Assembly (NCBI GenBank): GCA_029747015.1
Contig: JAKOGI010001350.1
Coordinates: 117,501-181,500 of the forward strand
Source: Carnegiea gigantea
Taxonomy: Eukaryota > Streptophyta > Magnoliopsida > Caryophyllales > Cactaceae
Direction: 5' to 3'
Length of the DNA: 64,000 nt
Part shown: piece by piece, positions 35,218 through 47,100 of the stretch
Numbering within the stretch: the first letter of the stretch is position 1
How the letters are laid out: each line of letters begins with the position of its first letter
Translations under genes and position numbers: made by a program
The notes under the pieces: model-generated
Told to the model about the DNA's origin: nothing
The model's input: only the letters and a program-made list of their open reading frames with translations
Database searches by the model: none

Positions 35218-35614
35218 CTAACCGTCCAAGGGACCCCGGGCCTCCACTGCAACGGCCTGCTGCGGAAGCTGCGCTTCCCTCAGTTCGTGATCGACACAGC
35301 CCATCCAGACTTCAAAACTCGACCACCTTAGACCGACCAGGTCGATTTCAGACCTTCGGCCATAAAACCGCTTGCCACGCCCAACTCGACGGCCTCCTTC
35401 AATAGCATGGCGTAGAACATCGCCTGCACCATTTCCGGGAACTCAAAGTCTATCACTGCGCCCTCGGCTTCGGGCAATGAAAGCGTGGGCATAGGGCATG
35501 AAAATCTTCAAGAAGGGGACGAGGCGAACTCAAAGCTCTCCTCCAATGCCAGACAAAGGACTCCCTCACATGCTCGGCCATCTCCCTATTGTCGTACAAA
35601 GGAGGAAATGCCAT
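35218..35614 (-). pseudogene. Small antisense gene c of the tandem family, frameshifted
   Basis: From ATG 35614 (MAFPPLYDNREMAEHV) the frame has the family's N-terminal half, including PRPLLEDFHALCPRF, then shifts near 35470. The second half continues in another frame with FPEMVQAMFYAMLLKEA (about 35440-35390), shifts again near 35340, and ends with LRWSSFEVWMG up to TAG 35218-35220. It is a broken copy whose conserved blocks are in the same order as in b. The start MAFPP closely resembles d (MAFPR), so c and d are probably the closer pair. Confidence 0.58.
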
Positions 35615-35717
35615 AGTAACAGGAGAAAACGAGTATGTCGATCGCTCTCTCCATGCTTTATACCACTTCCCCTGGGAAGACAAATACCTAAACATCCTAT
35701 GAAGGAGCATGAAGCTG

Positions 35718-35725
35718 TATTTATA
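35718..35725 (-). promoter_or_regulatory. TATA box for small antisense gene c
   Basis: The minus strand reads CTATAAATACAG, about 104 bases before ATG 35614. Confidence 0.5.
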
Positions 35726-35981
35726 GAAGGGGAATATGAAGAACTAGAAATAGGGGAAATTTCCACGGGCCCGATGGCCAATTCATCTTAAACACGTGGC
35801 CATCTAGTCAATACAAATTGAGACCATTACGAGCAAAGTAATGATTATTTAAAAAGATATGAAAGCACTGTCTTTTATTACTGTCGGGATAGGCAATACA
35901 AAAGAGAGACAGGATAAAAAACTTGTAGGGGCAGGGCGCCCATTCATAGGCTTAACAGCCTCACCCCTACTCGTTACCATC

Positions 35982-36458
35982 CTAAGGGCAGGCCGCCTTC
36001 TCAATGGCCGAGTCCTCATCCTCCAACTCCACCTCCGAGCCCTCTTCCTCTCGACCGGTTCCTGAACTCTCTGCTGATCCGACCTTTGGACGGAATTGAG
36101 CTTCGAAAATTCGGTCACCATACAGCCAGACCCACGACTCGAAGGTGCTCCAATGGAGCTCAATGAGGGCTGACTCCAAAGACCGAAGCGCTCGTCTTTG
36201 CATGACCCCAAGCCTTTTGGCCTCGTTCAGAAGCATCGCGTAGAAGATCACCTAGGACAGCTCCTGGAGTTCATAGTACGTGGCGGCCTCCTCAACCACG
36301 GCCACCTCAAAGCTCGGACATAGGGCCTGAATGTCTTTTGCGAGAGGCAACGGGGGAAAGGCAACCCCACGTCGGTCCCATGCGAAGTGGCGGATGACGT
36401 ACTCACCCATTGCCTTAGTATTGAAGGAGCGCGGGAAAGCCATGGAGAGAACACCCAA
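35982..36458 (-). pseudogene. Small antisense gene d of the tandem family, one internal stop
   Basis: The start is ATG 36458 (MGVLSMAFPRSF) or ATG 36443 (MAFPRSF, which fits copy c better). The frame is open to 35982 except for one TAG at 36252-36254, where copies a, b and c have Gln, so CAG to TAG is likely. Shared blocks are GEYVIRHFAW, DIQALCPSF, VIFYAMLLNEAKRLG and ALIELHWSTFESWVWL. It has an extra C-terminal acidic tail (EEEGSEVELEDEDSAIE) that the other copies lack or have lost. Function unknown. Confidence 0.6.
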
Positions 36459-36511
36459 TAACGACTATCACCAAATAAGGAAGAATGAGACACCCTATCA
36501 CCGATAGTTAC

Positions 36512-36519
36512 CTTTTATA
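36512..36519 (-). promoter_or_regulatory. TATA box for small antisense gene d
   Basis: The minus strand reads TATTATAAAAGG, 54 bases before ATG 36458 or 69 before ATG 36443. Confidence 0.55.
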
Positions 36520-36717
36520 ATAGAGGAAGTGACAGTTTTGTACAACTACCATCCAGGCTTAAAAACCTCTGCAGCTAAGGATGGTGGCCCCTAGGCTGTC
36601 CATTACAAGGGCCCAATTTCTGAAGACCCCAGGATGCATGCTGACCATCGACAGTGCTCGGCATTCTACCTGACTACTCACCCTGCTCGACATACAGGTA
36701 AAATGTGGCGGGCTAAG

Positions 36718-37237
36718 TGATTGGGGAAAAATTCGATTTCCCCCAAAATGGGCCCATCCGAGTCAGGCCCGTAGACAAGGCCCATACCTAGGATAATGGG
36801 CCCAAAGACACCACCCTAGGGACTCTCCCATGCCCATACTTGTGGTTATAGGCCCTGAGACGCAACCCTAGGGGCTCCTCCTAGGGCCCTTCCATGCCGG
36901 GACTGACGGCCCACGCAGGGTGCTCCAGGTAAGATTATTGTCTTACCCTTTTTTCGAAGGGAATATAAATAGTCACCTACCTTCCTCGGGAAAAGGGTTG
37001 GCAATCTGACAAACTGAATTGACTTTGCATCTTTCTCTATTGACCTTTGACTTGGACTTTGTGCTGACTTGAGCATCGGAGAGGCGTTCCCCAGTCCACA
37101 ACCCGAGGGTGTCCTTTTTGCAGCTGGGGCCGTTTGGAGAAGAGGACGTGAGGTGTTACGCGCCAGCTGTCGGATAAACCCGTGCCTTCGTCTCACATCA
37201 TCATCAACCGTAGCTTCAAATATTTCCTCCGGAATCA
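36718..37237 (+). repeat. Element T right (3') LTR
   Basis: It is 520 bp, running from TGATTGGGG to CCTCCGGAATCA, and is followed by the CTACC target duplication. Its TATA box TATAAATAG is at 36964-36972. The purine-rich sequence just before it (AAAATGTGGCGGGC, about 36700-36713) is a weak polypurine tract. Confidence 0.9.
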
Positions 37238-37242
37238 CTACC

Positions 37243-37614
37243 ATTTAGGATGGAGAAGGATGCTAAAGCAACTTCATATGTAGCAAAGTCTAGCCTTGCA
37301 TTTATCAAGGGGTCTTCCTTTTTCTTTATTTAATTGTACAACTAGTTAGAATTTCATCTTTATTTTATTTGCAATTTTATTAGTTGATATAAAGCTTAGA
37401 GAGAAGGGCACACCGCTATGTCATGGCTTGATTACTTGTATTACTTCCAAATTGGATTGTGGAACGTAAAAGCTTGTTGCTTGTTATCTCTCGACAAAAA
37501 TCGCATTTTCTTTGTCTCTCTGAGGGAGCTGTATTATGAGTCCTCCCTTTATTTCAATCTTTGTGCCTAGGCTTTCTGAGATTGAATGGTGGGTTGAATA
37601 GTTTAGGTATTGAT
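37243..37614 (+). repeat. Element X left LTR, piece 3 of 4
   Basis: It aligns with about 57048-57417 of the right LTR. Shared words include AATTGTACAACTA, GGTTGAATAGTTTAGGT and GTGAGTCCTCC-like segments. It ends at the insertion point of element A. Confidence 0.88.
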
Positions 37615-38896
37615 TGTTACGTTAAAAATTACCGCAAGCACACGGTGTAGCTGTAGCTAGGAATCGACGAGTACAGGTTGTGTCCACAGGAAACTCGCTT
37701 TCAACTAACAAAACTAATCCAAACACTCAAGGTATGGGGAATAATTTCAAAGGTTTTATATTAACTAATGATTCAGAAATCAAAATATTGAAACTCCTAG
37801 GCTGGAATTGACAGTACAATTACATTAGCGAATCAATTACTAACCCTATCAAACAAACCCAAGCATGCATTATGAGTGAATAGATTTTCAATAAAGTCCA
37901 TCTCTTCCCTCTCTCAAGGGTCGAAGACTACTCTTGGAGCTATAGTTACCTATTCTCATGGGAGTAGAGTTGAAGGAGTACAAGATCTATAACCTCGAAT
38001 CCCAATCAGAACTTCAATTATTTTCATATCAAAATCCTAATTGTCTACTAAGTCATGCAAGGTATAGGCTTCATCTCTTTACACTCCTTAAACCCGAACA
38101 ATAATGGATGAGCGCTCTTTCAAGTAATTCATTGAACACCTGGTGTGCATAGTAGAAATCATGAACACAAGCAAGGGGCAAGTAAGAATTAGGGCTAAAT
38201 TATGATTTAACTAAACATAATCAGCATCAATCCCAACCTAAATTAGGAAATTAGTCAGTAAACATCGTAACAATAGCAAACACAAACAAGCGAATGAAAA
38301 GCATTATCTAAAGGCGAAAACTTGAATTGAAACTCCAAGAGAGGAGGAGAAGAGAAGCGTACTCTAATTTGATAGCAATGGTGAATGCACAAATAAAACT
38401 CAAAATTAAAACTCCTAATCTAATCTAAATGTACGTCTAAAAGTATTCAAGAAGAACCCTAAAAATCACCTAAGAAGAGTGCTCTAAAAGGAGAACAAGC
38501 CTATCCCCAAAACTGCCCCCGACCGCAACTTAACTCGCGCAGGCCAGAGGGCGGCACGATCGTGCCACTTCTCTAGTCGATATCTGTCGTGAATCTGGCG
38601 TTGCACAACCAGGCTTCCTGGGATGGAGCCCCCATACCGAATCTTTGTGTCTAGCTGCTCATCTTCTTGGCCTTCCTGGGACTTTGTTCGACCTGTATTC
38701 TTCCTTCAACTCATCCTCAAAGCCTTCTTTTTGACAAAACCCGAGGATTTCTCCTAAAAGTCAAACAAATGTAATGTAAGTGCAATATGAACAGAAGAAA
38801 GCTAATTTGATCCCTTTTTATCTAGATTAGGCATGGAAACAACAGGAAGTAGAGATCAAATAAGGGCTTAAAAGAGGTCAAAACAGAGGTTTATCA
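37615..38896 (-). repeat. Element A left (3') LTR
   Basis: It runs from TGTTACGTTAAAAATTACCG to GAGGTTTATCA on the plus strand. It aligns along its whole length with 54015-55298 with few differences. Positions 38520-38740 hold a GC-richer stretch matching 54915-55130. Confidence 0.9.
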
Positions 38897-38908
38897 CTCC
38901 CCATGCTT
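38897..38908 (-). other. Polypurine tract of element A
   Basis: The minus strand reads AAGCATGGGGAG directly before the 3' LTR. It is preceded by GGGGACAAGCAACAGATA, a context highly typical of Athila-group elements. Confidence 0.8.
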
Positions 38909-39799
38909 ATCTGTTGCTTGTCCCCAAGCAAGACTAACTCTTGAAAGGCCTAAAAGGGAGATAAACCTCTATCCCTGCCCCTCTTCAGGCTAGAGGTGAT
39001 AAATTAACTAATCAAGCTCAATCGTGCATTAAAGGCAGCCAAGTCAAGGTGTGAAAAACATTATCAACAAAACATGCACACTGCCATCCATAGATCACCA
39101 TACCCAAATGTAACACATCAAACACCCCAATGTTGAAGCATATCGTTAGACAAGACCTTCCTCAATAAATGGTGAGTAAGTAAGACCAGTAGAACCTCAC
39201 TTTAGACAAGGTGAAAACACTCCTCTCAATGTGTTTTGAACATGTGATAGGGGTGCACTCGATACTCTATCCAACCAAGTAAACTACCATAAGCTCGGAA
39301 GAGTTATCGATTCTTCACCACTTGATGCAAAATGCAATATGCCAATCATGAGGACTTATAAAAAGGATGTAATGGGGCCAAGGGTAAAGGGTGAGAAATG
39401 GAGTAGTTTTGGGAAGAGTGGAGCTAATAGTTAAAAGATTAGGGAGCAAAAAAACACTTTTCTAACTAATACCGGAACAATAACTTCAAACCACAATTGG
39501 AGATTAAGCGACAAACCCCACGAAAACCTCAAGGGAGGAATTAAACACTCTTATTGCATTGCCCTCATGCCAATCACTGTATTCACAACTCTTCTACTTC
39601 TTTTCGTTTTTTTTTTCTTTTCCTTTGCTTCCCCTTTTTTTTCTTTGAATGAGATGGCCAATACAAACTTAAATCACGAATCCTCCTAAACAAGCCACCA
39701 ATAAAGTACCCAAGATGAACTAACCTTTGAAGCAAACCCAGCTCAAATAGAAGTGTTGCTCCACTAGACCTTGACAAGGATATGGAGAATATGAATAGG
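38909..39799 (-). other. Element A 3' non-coding internal region, part 1
   Basis: This is non-coding sequence between the polypurine tract and the chromovirus insertion. It continues at 50464. Similar sequence, in order, is found at 12110-13020. CCAAG at 39800-39804 is the left copy of chromovirus C's target duplication. Confidence 0.7.
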
Positions 39800-39804
39800 C
39801 CAAG

Positions 39805-41922
39805 TGTAAAACCCCGAAACTCTAATTTCATTTCTCATTTACTAACCTTTAATATACGTGGCAGCGGAACCTAATTGGGGTGTTACTGCCGTATTCCTTC
39901 TTGGAAATATCAGGCTGGATATTGAACTAATAATTAATACAATAAACTTAATAATACTTCAATCTCAACATTATTCAAATACTAGCAACAACTACTAAAT
40001 CAAAACCAATATTCATAGTAAGCTTTGTCTTAACAACTAAACTTTCATCTTCTTTGACTCATGTGTTCGGGCCTCACTCTACTTTCAGTTCTCCAGTCCC
40101 ATGCACGACTAAATCACCTAAAAAATAAATATTTTATAAAAGTGAGATAAATGTAGTAAACAATCATCCCTAGCAGTCAACTGGCACATAAATTCATTTT
40201 GAAAATATTTTAATGGGGCAGGGAAAACAACAAGACTCTCAAGACATATTTCTCATTAACATAGCCTTCCATAGTTACCAGCTTGTATAGATGTAAATTC
40301 ATAATTTATGATACAAACACAACAGTCAGATTTTAGGTGAGCGACCCTACGGGGTCTCATGTCCTATGTCTCAGTTCAACGCAGCCACTTAACTCGTTCC
40401 TAGCCTACCGCTACTCAGGCGGTTACTGCTCAACCCTTTCCTGGCCCACCACCAACAGGAATGGTTACCGCTAACATGGCCCACGTCTCAACAGAGCACG
40501 TGGCCGCTTACATACATGCACTACTTTCCTGAGGAAGGCTAATGGCCTTCAATCCACACAGTCAGATTAAATCTCACCCGACTCAGCCTTTACAGTTGTT
40601 GATTTCATTTCTTCCTATTGGAGATCGATTTAGCATAAATGAGTTCATTCAATCTCAGCCACTTCCCCCAATGGCAACACCACAGCAATAAAGCAGGAAT
40701 TTCTAACAAAACATGACAAGGTCTCAATTTCATAGCATATCACGTCATACAGATTCTGCTATGTAGTTATATTCAATTAACTTATGATATCGTCCCTTTA
40801 AATCAATAAACAGGACAGTTCTTACCATGTTCAATGCATACATACTTACAAATAACTTGGAAAAGGGTTAGGGCATGATTGTTACCTAGATACTGTATAA
40901 GTTACGGGCTCAATTACTATTCCAAACTTACTGCTCTGCACCTGGGCCAACACAAAGCCCACACTCAGTCTAAACTCAAATAAATTACCCCCTGGTCTTT
41001 TTCTTACGTCCATAATTTTATAAAATTTTACCCATGCTTTAAGGGCCCCTAATTCAAGCCCAAACTAGGGTCCATATTCGGGCAGAACCTAGCCCCACTC
41101 CAGAGGCCATAACTTCTGGTTCCAATGTCCAATTTAAATTTTTTAGCCTAATCCAGAAACTTTGAGTCGTTCTCTACCCCTGTCATGTTCAGAGTTTCAC
41201 CCGGTTCCATCCCAAACTAGGTTGTTTTTTCACTTATTTTAGTCATATCACTAACTATCTTGGCCTGGACAATCCATGATAAACTGGTTATAATTTAGGC
41301 CATGTTGTCCCAATCAGTCCGATTACAAAAGAAGGTCATGTGACACATCTCGAGGCATCCACCCTAAAAATTTGATGATTTGTGGCTCACTGACCCACCC
41401 TAGGTGAATTTTCAAAGTGGTTGTAGCTGCAACCCACTTTCCAGCCCAGCATACCCAGTCCTGATTTCCTAACCGGATTTTCTAGCCCCATATGTTTCCC
41501 ATCCAACATCCAAAACTCAAACTCTTGCCCATTCCAAAAAGAGGAACTTGTCCTCTACAACTTTCGTGTTTTGTGTTTTTACTAATTCTCTCATTATCCA
41601 CGCCGAAAACCCTAAAATATGCAAATTGTCCTTGACTATCCTAGTCCAGATAGTGTCCCATAAACAGACCATAACTCTTTCGATACGCATCGAAATCCAT
41701 TGATTCAAAAGGTGTAGCATAGAGGACGATGTGATCTATCCACCCTCCAACTTTGACAATTTTTAGGCTAGAATATCAATGGAAACAATATTTTTAAAAT
41801 TATGTGTATTTTCTATCCTCAACAGTGGCATGTTCCTATCAGACCTCAATCCAAAACCCAATCTTCTTAGTCCAATAATCACATTCTTAAGTCTCGGGAT
41901 AACCCATATAAAAATCTAATGT

Positions 41923-41954
<32 letters not shown>

Positions 41955-42496
41955 GAGAGAGAGACAGAGATAGAGAGAGCACGGGAGAGAGAGAGCACGA
42001 GAGGAGGAGAGATATTGAGAGGAAAAGAGAGAAAGAGATAACTTGAGAGGGGGCGGTTTAAGGTTTAGGGGCCGGTTGGCCAAGGGGGGAAATTAGGGTT
42101 TGGAGGGCAGGTTGGCCAAGGGGAAAAGAAAAGAGGAAAGAAAGAGGGAAAAAAAAAAGAAACGGAAAGGAAAGAAAATGGAAGAAAAGGAAAGAAAATA
42201 AAACACATTCTAAGGTTGATTTGGGTGAGTTTGGGAGGGAAAATTTTACGTTTCAAAATAAAATAGATAGGAGGGAAAATAAATGAAAAGGCTAAATTAT
42301 TGAGTTATGAAGCATAACCCGCAAGTATTTAAATCAAGGAAAAACAAAATATTCCGGATGAAAAAAATAGATAAAATAAATATTTGAGAAAAATTTAAAA
42401 GACACAACTCGTGGCGAAAGAGGTTTAGAACGACTTGGACTACGACGATTGGTCCATCTCACAAGATTACCCAATTTGATTTTCCTGGGTTTTATA
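39805..42496 (-). repeat. Element C left (3') LTR
   Basis: It is 2692 bp. Compared with the right LTR it has about 1.4 kb of extra sequence (about 40467-41870). It lacks about 320 bp that the right LTR has (about 49545-49865). It contains a GA-rich microsatellite (41922-42050) and, near 42060, a GGCCGGTTGGCCAAGGGG-type segment repeated at about 42105. The inner end has TA instead of TG (minus TATAAAACCC). Confidence 0.85.
41922..42035. repeat. GA microsatellite in element C left LTR
   Basis: Long runs of GAGAGA are interrupted by ACAGAGA and GCACGAGAG words. The counterpart in the right LTR is 49873-49995. Open frames of Arg/Glu or Leu/Ser runs here are artefacts. Confidence 0.85.
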
Positions 42497-42498
42497 TA

Positions 42499-42509
42499 CT
42501 GCCCCACTT
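42499..42509 (-). other. Polypurine tract of element C
   Basis: The minus strand reads AAGTGGGGCAG, two bases from the 3' LTR. Confidence 0.7.
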
Positions 42510-42589
42510 AAGAAACTGTCGTCCCCGAAACTTCACTAAATGGCGACACCCTACTATTACGAACATGAATTTTCCGGGGTTTTGCACAA

Positions 42590-43100
42590 CTTAAAAGGTT
42601 TCGTCCTTGAAACTTATACGCATCTGGTTATAGGAACAAGTGAGGGTATTTATCTCGCATTTCCTGCTCCGACTCCCAAGTAGCTTCAGACATCTCATGG
42701 TTGGCCCAAAGAACCTTCACCAGGGGTACCATCTTCCTTCGGAGGTGCTTTCCCCGCCAATCCAGGATCTGTATAGGTTGTTTCTCATACGATAGGTCTT
42801 CCTAGAGCTATATAAGATCAGGCTAAATTATGTGTGAGGGATCTGGAATGTATTTCCGTAACTGCGACACGTGGAATACATTATGTACTCTTGGGAGTTC
42901 GGGCAGTAGCTCCAGTCGATAAGCTACTTCCCCAATTCTCTGTATGACGGGGTACGGCGCGATGTACCTCGGGCTAAGCTTTCCGGCCATCCCAAATCTC
43001 GCGAGTCCCTTGGTTAGGGAAACTCAAAGGAATAATTGATCTCCTGCTTGGAACTCAAGGGGCCTACGCCTCCGATCGGCATAGCTCTTCCGGCGGCTCT
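42590..43100 (-). pseudogene. Element C integrase C-terminus and chromodomain-like tail
   Basis: In the pol frame, LSPRYIAPYPVIQRIGEVAY (about 42990-42930) is the usual segment after the integrase core. It is followed by a VFHVSQLRKYIP-type stretch. The tail (about 42800-42625) reads LSYEKQPIQILDW, LVKVLWANHE and SEATWESEQEMRDKYP. This has the conserved W...ATWE pattern of the plant chromovirus chromodomain, which targets integration to marked chromatin. Several stops lie between the blocks (near 43000, 42830 and 42800). Confidence 0.75.
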
Positions 43101-43990
43101 GGGCGGCTCTCATTCACTCCTGGATCACCTTTATTTTATCTGTGGTGGCTTGGATTAACTCCGACCCAATGGTCAAAGCTTCATCAATCTCCTGCCAATA
43201 AAGCGGTGTTCTGCATTTCCTCCCGTAAAGTGCTTCGTATGGGGCCATGCCAATACTCACGTGGTAGTTGTTGTTGTAAGAGAACTTGATCAGCGATGGC
43301 TGCTCGTCCTGCGCACTTTTAAAGTCCAAAGCGTAAGCCCTTACCGTATCTTCTAATGTCTGAATAGTGCGTTTCGTCCGTCCGTCCGTAGCGGGGTAGA
43401 AGGCAGTACTAAAATGCAACAACGTCCCAAATGCTTTCTGTAGCTTCTGCCAGAAACCCGACAGAAACTTGGTGTCCCGATCCGACACGATAGAGCTAGG
43501 TACCCCGTGTAATCGCACTATCTCCTCGAGATATGCTCGAGCTAATTGGTCTAGGGTCCAAGTATTTCTCATGGGTATAAAGTGTGCTGTTTTTGCGAGC
43601 CTGTCCACGATAACCCAAATTGCGTTATTCTTCTGCTGAGTCAAAGGTAGACCCACCACAAAATCCATGGATACCGAGTCCCACTTCCACTCGGGGACTT
43701 TCAGGGGTTGTAAGAGTCTCGCTGGTCGTTGATGTTCTATCTTCACCCTTTGACAAGTTAGGCACTTTGCCACGTAATCGGCCACTTCTTATTTCCTGTT
43801 ACTCCACCAGAATGTCTACTCTAGGTCCTTGTACAGCTTATTTCCCTCAGGGCGTACCGAGTGTGGAGTATTGTGACCCTTGTCTAAGATTTTCTTCTTA
43901 AGTGCCTCTATGGCTGGCACACACACCCGATTATGAAATCGAATAGTGCCATCTTCATGAATTATAAACCCGGGTGCTTTTCCCACCAAT
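43101..43990 (-). pseudogene. Element C integrase
   Basis: It inserts element DNA into the genome. The zinc-binding region at about 43880-43750 ends in CLTCQRVKIEHQRPARLLQP. The core follows, with the first Asp in SMDFVVGLPL, the second in SSIVSDRDTKF, and TDGRTKRTIQTLED where the third catalytic residue should be. Counting 35 residues on from the second Asp falls on Lys (AAA) where the family has Glu, so the catalytic triad is broken. Stops lie at about 43813 and 43788. The frame otherwise stays open to 43114. Confidence 0.85.
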
Positions 43991-45400
43991 ATTTCTTCCC
44001 TGATCCGTTCGACTTGGGGGTCCATAGTCTGGGCTATCCGAATCTCTTCTGTGAGTGTCGGCTGCACTTTCAAGGCGCAAAGTATAGGCTTAACCCTCGG
44101 GGTGATCACATTAAGTTCTAACTTCCGAAATTCCTCGTGCAATTTATTCGGAAGTGCTAGCAAGCAGCCTAGTGTTGTATACGGTCGATGGCTTAACGCA
44201 TCTGCTGCTACATTGGCCTTCTTGGGATAATATTGGAAATGGACATCGTAGTCTTTTAGAAATTCTTGCCACCTTGTCTGTCTCAGATTTAGATCCTTCT
44301 GTGAGAAAAGGTATTTCAAACTCTGGTGGTCAGTGAAAACTTGACAATGTACCCCATACAGGTAATGCCTTTAGATCTTAACTGCAAACACGACCACCGC
44401 TAACTCCAGGTCATGAGTCGGGTAATTCCGCTCATGTGTCTTTAATTGTCGTGAGGCATAAGCTATGACGTGGCCCTCTTGCATTAATACACACCCCAAA
44501 CCGCTTCTAGACGCATCGCGATACACTACGAAATCTTTGTCAGTAATAGGTAAGGCAAGTATCAGTGCACTCATCAATCTGTTTTTAAGCTCATGGAATG
44601 CTTCCTTACATTGCTCCGTCCATTGATACTTAGTGACCTTCCTGGTAAAGTTGGTAAGCGGGGTGGCAATTTTTAAGAAATTTTGAACAAATCTATGATA
44701 GTACCCTGCCAAACCCAAGAAACTCTTCACTTCTGCTGGGTTCTTAGGTCTGGGCCAGTTTGTCATAGCCTCTATCTTTTGGGGGTCCACCGACACTCCT
44801 TCGTTGGATACTATGTGCAACCAAAACTAACACTTTGATAATTTGGCGTACAACTCATTTCTCCTCAATACTTCTAGGACTGTCCGTAGGTGGTGGGTAT
44901 GCTCCTCTGGGGTCCTCAAGTAAATTAGGATGTCATCTATGAATACCACCACGAATTGACACAAGTAGGGTTTGAAGACCCTGTTCATAAGATCTATGAA
45001 TGCTGCCGGGGCGTTGGTGAGGCTAAAGGGAATTACCACAAACTCATAGTGTCCGTATTGGGTGCGGAAGACAATCTTGGATATATCCTCGTCCCTGATT
45101 CGGAGTTGATGGTACCCTGAATGAAGGTCTATTTTAGAAAAGGTCCCTGTGCTCCGTAACTGATCAAATAAGTCATCTGTCCTGGGCAGAGGGTAGCGAT
45201 TCTTGACCGCTATTTTGTTCAGCTCTCGGTAGTCTATACACAGTCTTAAGGTCACATCCTTCTTCTTCAGAAACAAAACCGGGGCTCCCCACGGGGATGT
45301 ACTAGGCCAGATATACCCTTTCTGTAAGAGTTCCTCTAACTGTGTCTTTAATTCTTTGAATTCTGCTGGTGCCATTCGATAAGGTGCCCTAGAGATAGGT
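43991..45400 (-). pseudogene. Element C reverse transcriptase and RNase H
   Basis: It is one reading frame. RT has [31 protein letters not shown], motif A in [13 protein letters not shown] (about 45155) and motif [12 protein letters not shown] (about 44950), with catalytic aspartates kept. A TAG at about 44827 replaces the usual Gln or Glu after LSKC. RNase H has [36 protein letters not shown], and [11 protein letters not shown] with [21 protein letters not shown] stop lies at about 44371. The domain order and FIDD box are those of Ty3/gypsy pol. Confidence 0.9.
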
Positions 45401-45631
45401 GTGGCATGCCGAGGATTTCATTGAAAAACACATCTGAAAATTCCCTCGCCATGGGGATATCCTCTAGGGAGGATTTCGCGTCCTCGATTTTCACGACGTG
45501 ACACAGGAATCCTCGCATCCTTTGCCTAACAACTTGCGAGCTTTCATTACCGACACTAATTTCACTCCTATTTTGGGTCTCTGACCCCTATGCACTACCT
45601 TCTCCCCATTGGGCCCTTTTAGGGTGATTTT

Positions 45632-45985
45632 TCATCTTGGGCGGTCTATCTGAGCCTGATACTTAGCTAACCAGTCAATCCCCAAGATAACCCTAAAATT
45701 AGTTAACTCAAACCTATATAGGTCTACCAGGAACTCATATTCATACATTCTACTAGGGCAACCCTCATATAGCTCCTCACACATTACAGTCATCCCATTA
45801 GGGAAAATCATAGATAGCAATGAACATTTATGAGTGGGGATTAGTCCTAAGGTCTCAACCAGCTTAACAGAAATAAATAAGTGCGTGGCACCCGAATCAA
45901 ACAAAACTTCTACTAGCTGAGTTAGAAGAGAGAAAGTACCCATCACAATATTAGGAGCATCCTCTGCTTCCTCCTTCAGCATCAC
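45632..45985 (-). pseudogene. Element C aspartic protease
   Basis: The minus frame at 45632-45985 has the active-site motif VLFDSGATHLFIS and ends with LGIDWLAKYQAQIDRPR, both typical of chromovirus protease. It is in a different frame from the RT block, so a frameshift lies between about 45630 and 45380. This could be programmed or mutational; the other damage favours mutation. Confidence 0.85.
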
Positions 45986-46039
45986 ATAGAGTCTGCCCCA
46001 TTATTCCGGGGCGGTTGTTTGGGAGGTTGGGCTTGAGCT

Positions 46040-47100
46040 TGCTGAGGTGCCCAGTTCTACTGGTTAGGTTGGCCACCTGCCTTCCCCTGTTCTGAGATGG
46101 TTAATGGGGTCACTGCCCTTGCCCTTGACCCTGGCCTTGCCCTTATCCAGTAGGAGGTAGAGGGAGTGGGCAGTCCCGAACTTGATGCTAAGGGCTTCCA
46201 CAACGAAAGCACCTCTTCACCGAGCACCATTTTTCGGCATAGTGACCGGGCTTCCCACAAGCATTATAGGTTACCTTAGGCTGTGTATTAGGGTGTTGGC
46301 CTCCCCGATTAATACTGTTCGAGTGCTGATTCTCCGTAGGCCGATGATATTGCTCTTGCGGTTGGAAGTTGCCCTGGTTATCTCTCTTCCTCATAGTTCC
46401 CCGCTGCTCATTGAAGTAGTTACTCCGCTCTTTCGTCGCCCTTTCTACGTTGACTGCCGTGTCGTATAGGTCAACATAGGAGGCGTACTAACGTATTAAC
46501 ATCCTTTCTTTGATGGTGGGGTTTAGCCCGGCCTCGAACCGGTTTATCTTCAGCCTTTCATCAGCTACGAAGGCTGGGGCAAATCGTGAGAGCTCTATAT
46601 ATTTGGAGGCGTACTTGAGTACACTCATGTTCCCTACTGTAGTTGCATGAACTCGCCCTCCTTGGCCTTTTGGAGGGAGATAGGGTAGAAATGATCCTTG
46701 ATCATTTCCTTGAACTTGTCCTAATTAAATTCGGATTCGTGTTGTCTCTCCCTCACCGTGGCCCACCATAAGTCAGCCTTGTCCTTCAAATAGAACATAG
46801 TGAAATCCACCTTCCACTCCTCAGGGCATTGAGTGCATCGAATAGTTTCTCCATGCCCCTAATCCAATCTTTGAAAGTCTTAGGGCTGGGAGTGCCGTCA
46901 TAGATGGGTGGGTGATGGCTCGCGAATCTTTTAAACATATAGGAGTTATCCTCCTCGATCTTTTTTTCCCGAGCCTCCATTAGCCTGTACAGCTGCTCGT
47001 TCTGGAGTCGCAGGTGCTTCCCTTGTTTCTGTAACATCTCCAGCAGTAACAAGTTAGTGAGTTCAGCTCCAGTGTGCGGATTAGTCTCATCCATCTAGCT
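46040..47100 (-). pseudogene. Element C gag
   Basis: ATG 47094 (MDETNPHTGAELTN) opens a frame with a probable coiled coil (LLLEMLQKQGKHLRLQNEQL) and the capsid-type PIYDGTPSPKTFKDWIRGME. A shift near 46830 leads into DKADLWWATVRERQHESEF, and later FAPAFVADERLKINRFEAGL and RATKERSNYFNEQRGTM. Two zinc-knuckle-like motifs follow: ACGKPGHYAEKWC (about 46250) and CFRCGSP (about 46200). It has several stops and shifts. Confidence 0.82.

Larger units (their letters stand above)
20409..37237 (+). mobile_element. Element T: Tat-like Ty3/gypsy retrotransposon with antisense genes
   Basis: CTACC flanks both ends (20404-20408 and 37238-37242). The LTRs are 519 bp (20409-20927) and 520 bp (36718-37237). 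Three bases inside the left LTR is TGGCATTGTCTGTGGGGA (20931-20948), a primer site close to the TGGCGCCGTCTGTGGG form common in Tat-lineage elements. The sense strand carries gag, protease, RT, RNase H and a second, plant-type RNase H. The double RNase H is typical of the Tat lineage. No integrase is found. Between the second RNase H and the right LTR are two 59-bp tandem arrays, a large minus-strand gene and four tandem minus-strand paralogues. A 4.2-kb insertion splits RT from RNase H. All sense frames carry stops or shifts, so the copy is dead. Confidence 0.9.
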
